From assembly GCA_900472625.1 (NCBI GenBank), contig UCIT01000051.1:2278-66277 (forward strand): 64,000 nucleotides of DNA, read 5' to 3'. Origin of the DNA: Hyphomicrobiales bacterium. GTDB lineage: Bacteria; Pseudomonadota; Alphaproteobacteria; Rhizobiales; Rhizobiaceae. The position numbers and the translations under genes were made by a program. Shown here in pieces: positions 55,586-63,440 of the stretch. The stretch's first letter is position 1, and the number at the start of each line of letters is the position of its first letter. The notes below the pieces were generated by a model. That model searched no databases, was not told the origin of the DNA, and saw nothing but the letters and a program-made list of their open reading frames with translations.

Positions 55586-55634
55586 AACGGCGGTGGGCCG
55601 AGACGTGCTGTAACGGCCTGATTTCATAGGAAAA

Positions 55635-55711
55635 TGGTGTCCACGAGAGGATTCGAACCTCCGACCCCAGGATTAGGAATCCTGTGCTCTATCCTGCTGA
55701 GCTACGTGGAC
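55635..55711 (-). tRNA. tRNA-Arg (anticodon CCT)
   Basis: Read on the minus strand, the 77-base sequence folds as a tRNA. The acceptor stem is GTCCACG/CGTGGAC, the D arm contains AGCTCAGCAGGATAGAGC, and the anticodon arm is CAGGA-TTCCTAA-TCCTG with anticodon CCT. A five-base variable loop is followed by the TpsiC arm GGAGG-TTCGAATC-CTC. The discriminator A and the CCA end are encoded. It reads the AGG arginine codon. Confidence 0.97.
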
Positions 55712-56089
55712 AGCGCTTCTGCATAACTCGACTGCCTTCATCGATCAACCGGCATTTGAGGCCTTGCCTCAATTAGCAGGCGCGATACCGCGAAGCAGGT
55801 CAACGTGATTCGCTCGAGTGATCGGCAATCATCGTTAGAGGGGCGTGAAGATCGGGTTTTGCGATGACGCTCTGTTGTTAAGTCTCTGCTAAACAACATA
55901 AATTTTGGGCATCTGTACCAACCCCGAACGGGTTCGCGTCATATCGGGACGGTGCGCCGTATTGGTATGCTTATCGCGTTAACAGTGAGTTTTCTTAGTA
56001 AAACACAACCATAGAAAGAGCGCGACCTGTCTACTGATCTGGTCCATGCTCGGCCATCACTGCCAAGCCGAACATGCCAGCGAGGTCCG
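55712..56089. other. 378-bp region between tRNA-Arg and the type I secretion locus
   Basis: A possible tRNA promoter (TTGATC, 16 bases, TTATGC on the minus strand, about 55717-55744) lies next to the tRNA. The centre and right half are AT-richer (55870-56010) and probably hold the secretion-locus promoter. No gene is visible. Confidence 0.4.
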
Positions 56090-57844
56090 TTGCCCCGATC
56101 CGAAGCGAAGACATCCCGCCCTTTCCTGATTTCAGCCGTCTCGTCGGTGCGTGGTGCGATGCTGGCGCTGGGGCTCACCAGTTGCTTCGTCAATCTCCTG
56201 GCGCTGACCGGCTCCTTCTTCATGCTGCAGGTCTATGACCGCGTCATTCCAGCGCGCAGTCTGCCGACTTTGGTGGGGCTGGGGATCATCACGCTGACGC
56301 TCTTTGCCTTCCAGGGGGTGCTGGAGCTGGTCCGCTCGCTGGTGCTCGCGCGGCTCGGGCAATCGGTCGACGAGCGGTTCGGGCCCGTGGTGTTCCGCTC
56401 GTTCGCAGCGCCCCCGTCACGCCGGAATGGCGAAGAGGCGGGCATGCAGCCGTTGCGGGACATCGACATGGTGCGCGGCTTCCTCTCCGGTCCCGGGCCA
56501 ACCGCGCTGTTCGATCTGCCATGGATGCCGTTTTATCTCGGGCTTTGCTTCCTCTTCCACGTCTGGATCGGTGCCGCGGCGCTCGCCGGCGCGCTGATCC
56601 TTGTGTTGCTGACCGTTCTGGCCGAGTTGAAAACGAGAGAGCCGGCGCAGCAGGCCGCCAGCATCGGCGTCGAGCGGATGGCGCTTGCCGAGGCCACGAG
56701 GCGCAATGCCGAGACGGTGGCGTCGATGGGGTTCGTGCGGCGGCTGGAGGATCGGTGGTCGGAGATCAATCTTCGCTATCGGCAAAGCCAGTTTCGCACG
56801 GTGCGGATCACCGTTTCGCTGTCGACCCTGTCTCGGGTCGTCCGGCTGATGCTGCAATCGGGCGTGCTGGCGGTCGGCGCGGTGCTGGTCATCCGCCAGG
56901 AGGCGACCGGCGGCATCATGATCGCCAGTTCGATCCTCGTCAGCCGGGCGCTTGCACCGGTGGAGCTGGCGATCGGGCAGTGGCGCGGGTTTGCCGCAGC
57001 CCGGCAGGGCTGGTCGCGGCTGGCGCGGTTGGGCGATCTGGCGGTTTCGGGTGGGCCGGAGGTGGAGCTGCCGAGCCCTTGCGAGACGCTGATCGTGGAC
57101 AAGCTGCATCTTGCCGCCCCGGGATCGAGCGTCGCCGTGGTGCGCGGTGTGTCCTTCGAGGTCAAGGCGGGCGAGGCGATCGGCATCATCGGACCGAGCG
57201 CGTCGGGCAAGTCCTCGTTGGCGCGCGGGCTGGTCGGGCTGTGGGCGCCGACGCTCGGCTCCGTGCGTCTCGACAAAGCGTCTCTGTCGCAATGGGAGCC
57301 GGAGGCGCTGGGACGCCATATCGGCTACTTGCCGCAGGAGATCGGCCTGTTCGACGGGTCGATTGCCGAAAACATCGCCCGCTTCGACCGATCCGCGACC
57401 TCGGATGCGATCGTCGCGGCAGCGCGGGCGGCGGGGGTCTACGACATGATCGTGCAGATGCCCGATGGCTTCGATACCGCGATCGGCGATCAGGGCGCCA
57501 TGCTCTCGGCCGGCCAGCGGCAGCGTCTGGCGCTGGCGCGTGCGCTCTATGGCGACCCGTTTCTGGTCGTGCTCGACGAGCCGAATGCCAATCTTGATAC
57601 CGAGGGCGATGCGGCCCTGACGCGAGCGATCGAAGGTATTTGCCGGCGCGGCGGCGTGGCGATCGTCATCGCGCATCGGCCGAGCGCGCTTGCCGGGGTG
57701 AGTAAGGTCCTCGTGCTCGCCAAGGGCCAGATGCAAAGTTTCGGGCCGAAGCAGGATGTCGCGAAGCAGCCTGTGCCGGCAGCGTCCGCGGCGTTCCTGC
57801 CGGTACGTTTCGGGCGGGCAGGCGACGGGAGGGCTGCGGGATGA
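56090..57844 (+). CDS. type I secretion ABC transporter, PrsD-like
   Basis: The 584-residue permease/ATPase has five to six membrane helices in the first 300 residues, including FVNLLALTGSFFMLQVYDRV, typical of PrtD/PrsD/HlyB-type exporters. The C-terminal ATPase has Walker A IIGPSASGKSSLARGLVG near 365, IGYLPQEIGLFDGSIAENIA near 408, the signature LSAGQRQRLALARALYG near 470 and Walker B FLVVLDEPNANLD. It lacks an N-terminal C39 peptidase domain. The start is a TTG at 56090 with GAGG upstream. It overlaps the adaptor gene by four bases. Confidence 0.93.
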   Translation: MPRSEAKTSRPFLISAVSSVRGAMLALGLTSCFVNLLALTGSFFMLQVYDRVIPARSLPTLVGLGIITLTLFAFQGVLELVRSLVLARLGQSVDERFGPVVFRSFAAPPSRRNGEEAGMQPLRDIDMVRGFLSGPGPTALFDLPWMPFYLGLCFLFHVWIGAAALAGALILVLLTVLAELKTREPAQQAASIGVERMALAEATRRNAETVASMGFVRRLEDRWSEINLRYRQSQFRTVRITVSLSTLSRVVRLMLQSGVLAVGAVLVIRQEATGGIMIASSILVSRALAPVELAIGQWRGFAAARQGWSRLARLGDLAVSGGPEVELPSPCETLIVDKLHLAAPGSSVAVVRGVSFEVKAGEAIGIIGPSASGKSSLARGLVGLWAPTLGSVRLDKASLSQWEPEALGRHIGYLPQEIGLFDGSIAENIARFDRSATSDAIVAAARAAGVYDMIVQMPDGFDTAIGDQGAMLSAGQRQRLALARALYGDPFLVVLDEPNANLDTEGDAALTRAIEGICRRGGVAIVIAHRPSALAGVSKVLVLAKGQMQSFGPKQDVAKQPVPAASAAFLPVRFGRAGDGRAAG

Positions 57845-59178
57845 GCGGCATCATGGGAGATATAGGTGGAACGAAGGCTCCGGGCGCGCCGATGGCCGAG
57901 AGGGCGATCCGGCGGCTTGCGCTGCTGGCGCTGGCGGCGGTCATCGTTCTGGTCGGGGTCTTGGGCAGCCTTGCGGCGACCGTTCATCTCAACGGCGCGG
58001 TGATTTCTTCGGGCACGCTTGTCGTCGACAGCTACATCAAGCCGATCCAGCATCTGAAGGGCGGCACGGTCGGGCAGCTGTTCGTGCGCAACGGCGACAG
58101 GGTCGAGGCCGGGCAGGTGCTCCTGCACCTCGACGACACCCAGGCGCGGGCGACGGCTGCGATCGTATCGCGGCGCCTGCGACAGCTCGCGGCACGCACT
58201 GCCCGGCTGTCGGCCGAGCGCGACGGGCGCGAGACGCTCGCATTTCCCGATCTGGTCAATATGGCGGCGGCCGAAGAGCGGGCGACGCTGATCGAGGGCG
58301 AGCGCCGGTTGTTTGCCGATCGGCGTGCCTCGTTGCAGGGTCAGCAGGCGCAGCTGCGCGAACGCATCCGCCAACTCGGGCAGCAGGCCGATGGTCTCGC
58401 CGCGCAGCAGGACGGCAAGCGGCAGGCGATCGCGATCATCGGCAAGGAGCTTGCGAGCCTGCAGCCTCTGCTGCAGCAGGGCATCATTCCGGCGACGCGG
58501 GTCTATGCATTGCAGCGCGATGCGGCGGACCTGACCGGCGAACTGGGCAGCCTTGTCGCTTCGGCGGCGGAGGTGAAGGGCAAGGTCGCCGAAACCGAGC
58601 TGCAGATCATCCAGCTTGGTGACGACCGGCGCAGCGAAGTGTCGGAGCAGCTGCGGCAGGCACAAAGCGATACCGGCGAATATTCCGAGCGGCTGGTCGC
58701 CGCCGAAGACGATCTCAAGCATATCGATGTCAGGGCGCCGCAGGCGGGCATCGTTCATCAGCTTGCCGTCCACGCGGCCGGCGCCGTGGTCAAGGCCGGC
58801 ACCGACATCATGGAGATCGTGCCGGATGCCGACGCGCTGACGCCGGAGTTGCGGCTTGCGCCGCAGGATATCGATCAGGTGGCGGTCGGGCAGGCGGTCG
58901 CCTTGCGGCTTTCGGCCTTCAGCCAGCGCACCACCATGGAGTTGAACGGCCGCGTCGAGAGCATCACGGCCGATCTGTCGACCGATCAGCGGACCGGCCA
59001 GAGCTATTACGGGGTGCGCGTCCATATCCCGGCTGCGGAATGGCAAAGGCTCGGAAAGCTGGTGCCGGTCGCGGGCATGCCGGTCGAGGCGTTCATCGAG
59101 ACGGGGGAGCGGACAGCACTTGCCTATCTCGCCAAGCCATTCACCGATCAGGCCGCCAGGGCTTTTCGGGAAGAGTAG
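57841..59178 (+). CDS. HlyD family type I secretion periplasmic adaptor, PrsE-like
   Basis: The 445-residue adaptor has one N-terminal membrane helix (about 22-45), a lipoyl-like domain (SYIKPIQHLKGGTVGQLFVR near 63), a long coiled-coil hairpin (about 95-290) and a C-terminal beta domain. This is the HlyD/PrsE architecture that links the ABC pump to a TolC-like outer-membrane channel. The outer-membrane partner is not encoded here. It overlaps the ABC gene (ATGA) and precedes the GH16 gene by 175 bp. Confidence 0.93.
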   Translation: MSGIMGDIGGTKAPGAPMAERAIRRLALLALAAVIVLVGVLGSLAATVHLNGAVISSGTLVVDSYIKPIQHLKGGTVGQLFVRNGDRVEAGQVLLHLDDTQARATAAIVSRRLRQLAARTARLSAERDGRETLAFPDLVNMAAAEERATLIEGERRLFADRRASLQGQQAQLRERIRQLGQQADGLAAQQDGKRQAIAIIGKELASLQPLLQQGIIPATRVYALQRDAADLTGELGSLVASAAEVKGKVAETELQIIQLGDDRRSEVSEQLRQAQSDTGEYSERLVAAEDDLKHIDVRAPQAGIVHQLAVHAAGAVVKAGTDIMEIVPDADALTPELRLAPQDIDQVAVGQAVALRLSAFSQRTTMELNGRVESITADLSTDQRTGQSYYGVRVHIPAAEWQRLGKLVPVAGMPVEAFIETGERTALAYLAKPFTDQAARAFREE

Positions 59179-59353
59179 GCATTGCCGCATACGGCGGCGG
59201 CATGAGGGAGCGCTGAATGGCGGGGCTATCGCGCCCGGCTGACACTGGATTTCGCTGGAGGGAGGGGAACGAGCCTCCAGTATCTGCCTCTCGGGTGTCG
59301 CTTGATGCCCCTTGAGGACAAGCCTGACGGGAGGACAACCCAAGGAGATGACG

Positions 59354-60787
59354 ATGACACAGTCGATTGAGAACGCCGTAGGCCTGCCGCTTTTCTACAG
59401 CGGGACGTCCACTGCCTGGCTGTCAGCCACCGGCTCCGGCCCGGTGCTGAACGGCACGGCGGGCAATGACAGCATATGGGGCGACAGTTCCGTCAACGTC
59501 ACCATGCAGGGCGGGACGGGAGACGATATCTACTACCTCTATTCCAGCATCAACCGCGCCGTCGAGGCGCCGGGCGGCGGCGTCGACACGATCAACACCT
59601 GGATGAGCTACACGCTGCCGGAGAATTTCGAGAACCTCACGGTGACGGGGGACGGCCGCTATGCGTTCGGCAACAGCGCCGACAACATCATATCGGGCGC
59701 GGCAGGCAGCCAGACGATCGATGGCGGCGCCGGCAATGACGTGCTGATCGGCGGTGGCGGGGCCGATACCTTCCTGATCACGCATGGCAATGGCAGCGAT
59801 CTGATCGTCGATTTCAGCAGCAACGACACGATCCGCTTCAACAGCTACTCGCTGACCAGCTTCGACCAGGTGCTCAGCCACTCGACACAGGAGGGGAGCG
59901 ACCTCAGGATCGATCTCGGGGGCGGCGAAAGCCTGGTTCTCGCCAACACCGCGGCCTCCGACCTCAATGCCGACCAGTTCCAGCTGACGCTCGACCGGTC
60001 GGCGCTGACGCAGACTTTCGGCGACGAGTTCAACAGCCTGTCGTTGCGCAGCGGTGACGCGGGGACATGGGATGCGAAATTCTGGTGGGCGCCCGAAAAG
60101 GGAAGCACGCTGCCCGACAATGGCGAGGAGCAGTGGTACGTCAATCCCGCCTATGCCGGCACATCGTCGGTCAATCCGTTTTCCGTCAAGGATGGTGTGT
60201 TGACGATCACCGCCGCGCAGACGCCCGCAGCCATTGCCGATCAGGTCGATGGCTATGACTACACGTCGGGCCTGTTGAACACGCACTCCTCCTTTTCCCA
60301 GACCTACGGCTATTTCGAAATCCGCGCCGATATGCCCGACGATCAGGGCGCATGGCCTGCCTTCTGGCTGCTGCCGGAAGACGGCTCGTGGCCGCCGGAG
60401 TTGGATGTTGTCGAGATGCGCGGCCAGGACCCCAACACGGTGCATGTGACGGCGCATTCGGCGGCGAGCGGAACCCATACGATGGACCAGACGGCGGTCA
60501 ATGTCGCCAGCACCGACGGGTTTCATACCTATGGCGTGCTGTGGGACGAGGATCAGATCGTCTGGTACTTCGACGACGTGGCGGTGGCTCATGCCGATAC
60601 GCCCGACGACATGCACGAGCCGATGTACATGCTTGTCAATCTGGCGATCGGGGGCATGGCCGGAACCCCGTCGGATGATCTTGCAGACGGGTCGCAGATG
60701 AAGATCGACTATATCCACGCCTACTCGCTCGACCACAGCCCGGTGACACCAGCCGCGCAGACAGCGACGGACGACTGGCAGGCCTGA
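59354..60787 (+). CDS. secreted RTX/GH16 beta-glycanase (ExsH/PlyA-type), likely T1SS substrate
   Basis: The protein is 477 residues from the ATG at 59354, with AAGGAG six bases upstream. The N-terminal half has calcium-binding RTX-like repeats: NGTAGNDSIWGD near 35, GGTGDDIYYL near 54 and GGAGNDVLIGGGGADTF near 125. The C-terminal half is a GH16 domain (about 225-455) with the catalytic ExDxxE as ELDVVE at about residues 349-354. There is no Sec signal peptide. Similar rhizobial enzymes (ExsH, PlyA) are exported by PrsDE and shorten exopolysaccharide. The target polymer is inferred. Confidence 0.9.
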   Translation: MTQSIENAVGLPLFYSGTSTAWLSATGSGPVLNGTAGNDSIWGDSSVNVTMQGGTGDDIYYLYSSINRAVEAPGGGVDTINTWMSYTLPENFENLTVTGDGRYAFGNSADNIISGAAGSQTIDGGAGNDVLIGGGGADTFLITHGNGSDLIVDFSSNDTIRFNSYSLTSFDQVLSHSTQEGSDLRIDLGGGESLVLANTAASDLNADQFQLTLDRSALTQTFGDEFNSLSLRSGDAGTWDAKFWWAPEKGSTLPDNGEEQWYVNPAYAGTSSVNPFSVKDGVLTITAAQTPAAIADQVDGYDYTSGLLNTHSSFSQTYGYFEIRADMPDDQGAWPAFWLLPEDGSWPPELDVVEMRGQDPNTVHVTAHSAASGTHTMDQTAVNVASTDGFHTYGVLWDEDQIVWYFDDVAVAHADTPDDMHEPMYMLVNLAIGGMAGTPSDDLADGSQMKIDYIHAYSLDHSPVTPAAQTATDDWQA

Positions 60788-60850
60788 GCCGATCGACTTT
60801 CTACCCCAGGGTCGCAACCCCTATCCTGATTGAGTTTCGACCCTAAACTG

Positions 60851-60882
60851 GCCGGCGTCCGCAAAGACGCCGGCATTTTTTC
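60851..60882 (+). terminator. intrinsic terminator of the GH16 gene
   Basis: A perfect 9-bp GC-rich stem GCCGGCGTC/GACGCCGGC with a 6-base loop is followed by ATTTTTTC, 63 bp past the stop. It closes the secretion locus. Confidence 0.9.
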
Positions 60883-60942
60883 GGAACGATGACAGCGCTC
60901 CCTCGTTCATTCCCCCGTAGACACGAAAGAAGGAGAAGCATC

Positions 60943-61281
60943 ATGAAAGCGAAGTTGATCGCAACGTCGATTTTGGCACTTGGCCTGGCAAGCGGGGTCG
61001 CGATGGCCCAGTCGAACCCAAGCCCGTCAGGAGCGACGATCGGCAACAGCACCGTCGATAGCGGCGGTGGCGCGACAGCGGATGCTCCGAACACGACCGG
61101 CACGTCGCCGGGCGTGGTCGACCCCAACGCAACCTACAGCACGACGCCCGGCGTCAACACGAATTCGACAGGCACGGTCGATCGCAGCCGTTGCCCACCG
61201 CAGCCTGCTCCCAGCACAACGGCCACCCGGGGCGGTAGTGGTGGCGCGTCGGTCAGCGAAGCTTGCCCGGACGTTCAATAA
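60943..61281 (+). CDS. small exported Gly/Ser/Thr-rich protein
   Basis: The 112-residue protein is preceded by GAAGGAGAAG and starts KAKLIATSILALGLASGVAM, with cleavage near AMA|QSNP. The mature part is low complexity (Asn, Thr, Ser, Gly, Pro) with two Cys (SRCPPQP and SEACPDVQ) near the C-terminus that may pair. No domain is recognised. It has its own terminator at 61293. Confidence 0.78.
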   Translation: MKAKLIATSILALGLASGVAMAQSNPSPSGATIGNSTVDSGGGATADAPNTTGTSPGVVDPNATYSTTPGVNTNSTGTVDRSRCPPQPAPSTTATRGGSGGASVSEACPDVQ

Positions 61282-61292
61282 TTCAATCGCAG

Positions 61293-61319
61293 GGGATCCC
61301 GCATCGCGGGGTCCCTTTT
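61293..61319 (+). terminator. intrinsic terminator after the small exported protein
   Basis: GGGATCCCGC and GCGGGGTCCC form a 10-bp stem with one G-T pair and a 3-base loop, followed by TTTT, 11 bp after the stop. Confidence 0.88.
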
Positions 61320-61575
61320 CGCCATGGCGCGACTGGGTGGCGCTCCCGCCAAATTTCGCCCGATATCAACAACACGTCGCGATTTCAGACCGCATTCGAG
61401 CATGGATCGGATTTAATTTCGCAACCGCCTGAATGCCGCCCGAAATCTCTACGCATGTAGCGAATCAAGCCCCGTATATTCGATTTTGTGAATCTGTTAA
61501 TTTTGTTCATACGATCGGGGTTGGTAAGTCATAACAAGGCACTATCTTTTCCATCAGAGTACCAAGGAGACCACC

Positions 61576-62091
61576 ATGAACAAGACACTCGCAACGCTCG
61601 TCGCCGCAGCATCGCTGGCGCAGGCTTTCGCCACATCGGTTTCAGCAGCCGATCTGGTCACCACCTATGAAGAGCCGGATCAGCGCGATGGCGTCAAGAT
61701 CGGCGTCCTGACCTGCGACGTCGGCGGCGGTGTCGGTTACGTGATCGGTTCGGCCAAGACCGTCGATTGCGTGTTCAGCGGCACGCGCGGCGGCACGGTC
61801 GATCACTACAGCGGCACGATCCGCAAGATGGGCGTCGATCTCGGCTTCACCACCCGCGGCCGTCTGGTCTGGGCGGTCTTTGCACCGACGGCCGGCTATC
61901 ACCGCGGTTCGCTCGGTGGCCTCTATCAGGGCATCACCGCCGAAGCGACGCTTGCCGGCGGTGTTGGCGCCAACGTCCTGTTCGGCGGCACGTCCGGCTC
62001 GATCCAGTTGCAGACGATCAGCGTGACCGGCCAGCTCGGCCTGAACGTGGCTGCGACAGGCACCTCGGTGACGCTGACGCCAGCTGGTTGA
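61576..62091 (+). CDS. DUF992 family exported protein
   Basis: The 171-residue protein has a signal peptide ending SVSA|ADLVT near residue 24. The mature domain has the DUF992 pattern: VKIGVLTCDVGGGVGYVIGS, VDCVFSGTRGGTVDHYSGTI and GVDLGFTTRGRLVWAVFAPT, ending in a Gly-rich beta region. The family is common and often multicopy in Rhizobiales periplasms. Its role is unknown. AAGGAG lies about eight bases before the ATG, and a terminator follows. Confidence 0.92.
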   Translation: MNKTLATLVAAASLAQAFATSVSAADLVTTYEEPDQRDGVKIGVLTCDVGGGVGYVIGSAKTVDCVFSGTRGGTVDHYSGTIRKMGVDLGFTTRGRLVWAVFAPTAGYHRGSLGGLYQGITAEATLAGGVGANVLFGGTSGSIQLQTISVTGQLGLNVAATGTSVTLTPAG

Positions 62092-62123
62092 GCTGACGCG
62101 GATAGTCTTCGCAAGAGTTGAGA

Positions 62124-62150
62124 AAAGCCGCCATTCAGGGCGGCTTTTTT
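62124..62150 (+). terminator. intrinsic terminator of the DUF992 gene
   Basis: A perfect stem AAAGCCGCC/GGCGGCTTT with a 6-base loop ends in a T run (CTTTTTT), 32 bp past the stop. Confidence 0.92.
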
Positions 62151-62273
62151 CGTTCTGTGCCGGATCAATCCAGCATCAATCTTTGTGCTAGCCAAGGATT
62201 TACCGCCTTCGGCGTAAGGGTGGAACTTTCCGGCGTTTCTCCGCGTTCATTCGCTAACAAAGGAGATGTCCCG

Positions 62274-62426
62274 ATGTCCACGAAGCTCACAATTCTCACA
62301 GCCGCTTATCTCGTCGTCGGCAGCTTTCTGCTGGCCTTCAGCTACCAGCCCGGTGGCACGACCGCGACGCCGAAGACGGATCGCGTGGCCGGCTCGACAT
62401 TCCTGATGGAGCGCTTCGCCGGTTGA
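62274..62426 (+). CDS. 50-residue small membrane or exported protein
   Basis: AAAGGAG lies eight bases before the ATG at 62274. The protein has one hydrophobic segment at about residues 5-22 (LTILTAAYLVVGSFLLAFSY) and a short polar tail TTATPKTDRVAGSTFLMERF. The strong ribosome site supports it. I recognise no family. Confidence 0.6.
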   Translation: MSTKLTILTAAYLVVGSFLLAFSYQPGGTTATPKTDRVAGSTFLMERFAG

Positions 62427-62462
62427 TCGGCTTTGCATCATCATGCGGTTGGACCCGATGCG

Positions 62463-63113
62463 CTACCAGCTGACCCGGTAGTTCAGATTTATGCTGCCCG
62501 TCTGCGCTGACGATCCCGGGTTGGTGATCGTGGCGCTGAGATTGAGATCGGGAATGATGATCTGGTTGAGGGCAAGCGAGCTTGAGAGGCTGCCGTCTAT
62601 TCCGGTCATCGTCGCAGCCGCAGATAGTGATGTTCCTGTCCAGGGCTGGATGAATTTCAGCGACTGCGACGTGTCCACGAAAGCTTGGCGCATATCGACC
62701 GCGTCGTATCGAATCTGAACGAAGCGTGTCGATTGCATGTCGAGAGAGTCTGAGAAGATCCAGCTTCTCGAACGGCTGAGCATCAGCGAACCATTTCCTC
62801 TCAACGTATCGACAAGCACACTTGCAGCGCGCTCCGCACTGGCGGCGGGCGTGACGCTGACCTTGGTAATCTTGCCCCACAACATGGCCTGTTCCGAATT
62901 CGAAACCAGCGCGCCGCCCTTTGTCGAGGCAAGGCCGATCTCGGCGCCGGCGCTGGTCTCCCATTCGGCGGGCAGGCGGAAGCCCATCCGCGCCTTGTAG
63001 GATGTTTCCGACACCTTGACCGGTGTCCAGATCACGAGGTTTTCTGCAGACGCGCGCGGTGCAAACGAGATGAGCGCGGCGGGCAGGAGCAATAAGCTGC
63101 TGGTCGTTCTCAT
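62463..63113 (-). CDS. exported hypothetical protein, beta-rich
   Basis: The protein is 216 residues from the ATG at 63113, with AAGGGA about eight bases upstream, and a signal peptide ending RASA|ENLVI near residue 25. The frame stays open to 63656 upstream but the added part is not protein-like. The mature chain is Ser/Thr-rich with alternating hydrophobic residues, for example NLVIWTPVKVSETSYKARMG and DLNLSATITNPGSSAQTGSI, ending in INLNYRVSW. An aromatic C-terminal residue could suggest an outer-membrane strand, but it is too short to be a clear porin. No family is recognised. Confidence 0.68.
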   Translation of the reverse strand: MRTTSSLLLLPAALISFAPRASAENLVIWTPVKVSETSYKARMGFRLPAEWETSAGAEIGLASTKGGALVSNSEQAMLWGKITKVSVTPAASAERAASVLVDTLRGNGSLMLSRSRSWIFSDSLDMQSTRFVQIRYDAVDMRQAFVDTSQSLKFIQPWTGTSLSAAATMTGIDGSLSSSLALNQIIIPDLNLSATITNPGSSAQTGSINLNYRVSW

Positions 63114-63440
63114 GGCCGTATCCCTTGATCGAATTCGGGCGCACAGCAGAAGGCGCAATGATGCCAGGCTCTGCAAACCCGATGTCTCGTTCTGGTTTTT
63201 TATCGCGTCCGGCCTTGGCCTGAATGCGGAAGCATGCGCGAAATCTTGCGCAGCCGGAGAGCGGAAATTGCAACCGAAGCGGTTGCCGCTGCTCCTGTCC
63301 CGAAGGAATGTTATGAGGATCACATCGACGGCCGCGGATGTAAACCCCTCACCATCAAAAATCTGCTGCAGTGCACACTTGCCGCTGTTTGCAATCCCCT
63401 GTAGAGCCGTTGCGAACGAGAAAACGCAGGCAAAACCCGC
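63114..63440. other. 327-bp region between the beta-rich protein gene and dxr
   Basis: I see no credible coding frame and no strong terminator-like hairpin. It holds the divergent promoters of the two genes. Neither promoter could be placed with confidence. Confidence 0.4.

Noticed and set aside
55635..55711. tRNA-Arg as an integration site for an island
   Set aside because: I found no repeat of the tRNA 3' end, and no integrase or composition shift beside it. The neighbouring secretion locus looks like normal chromosome.
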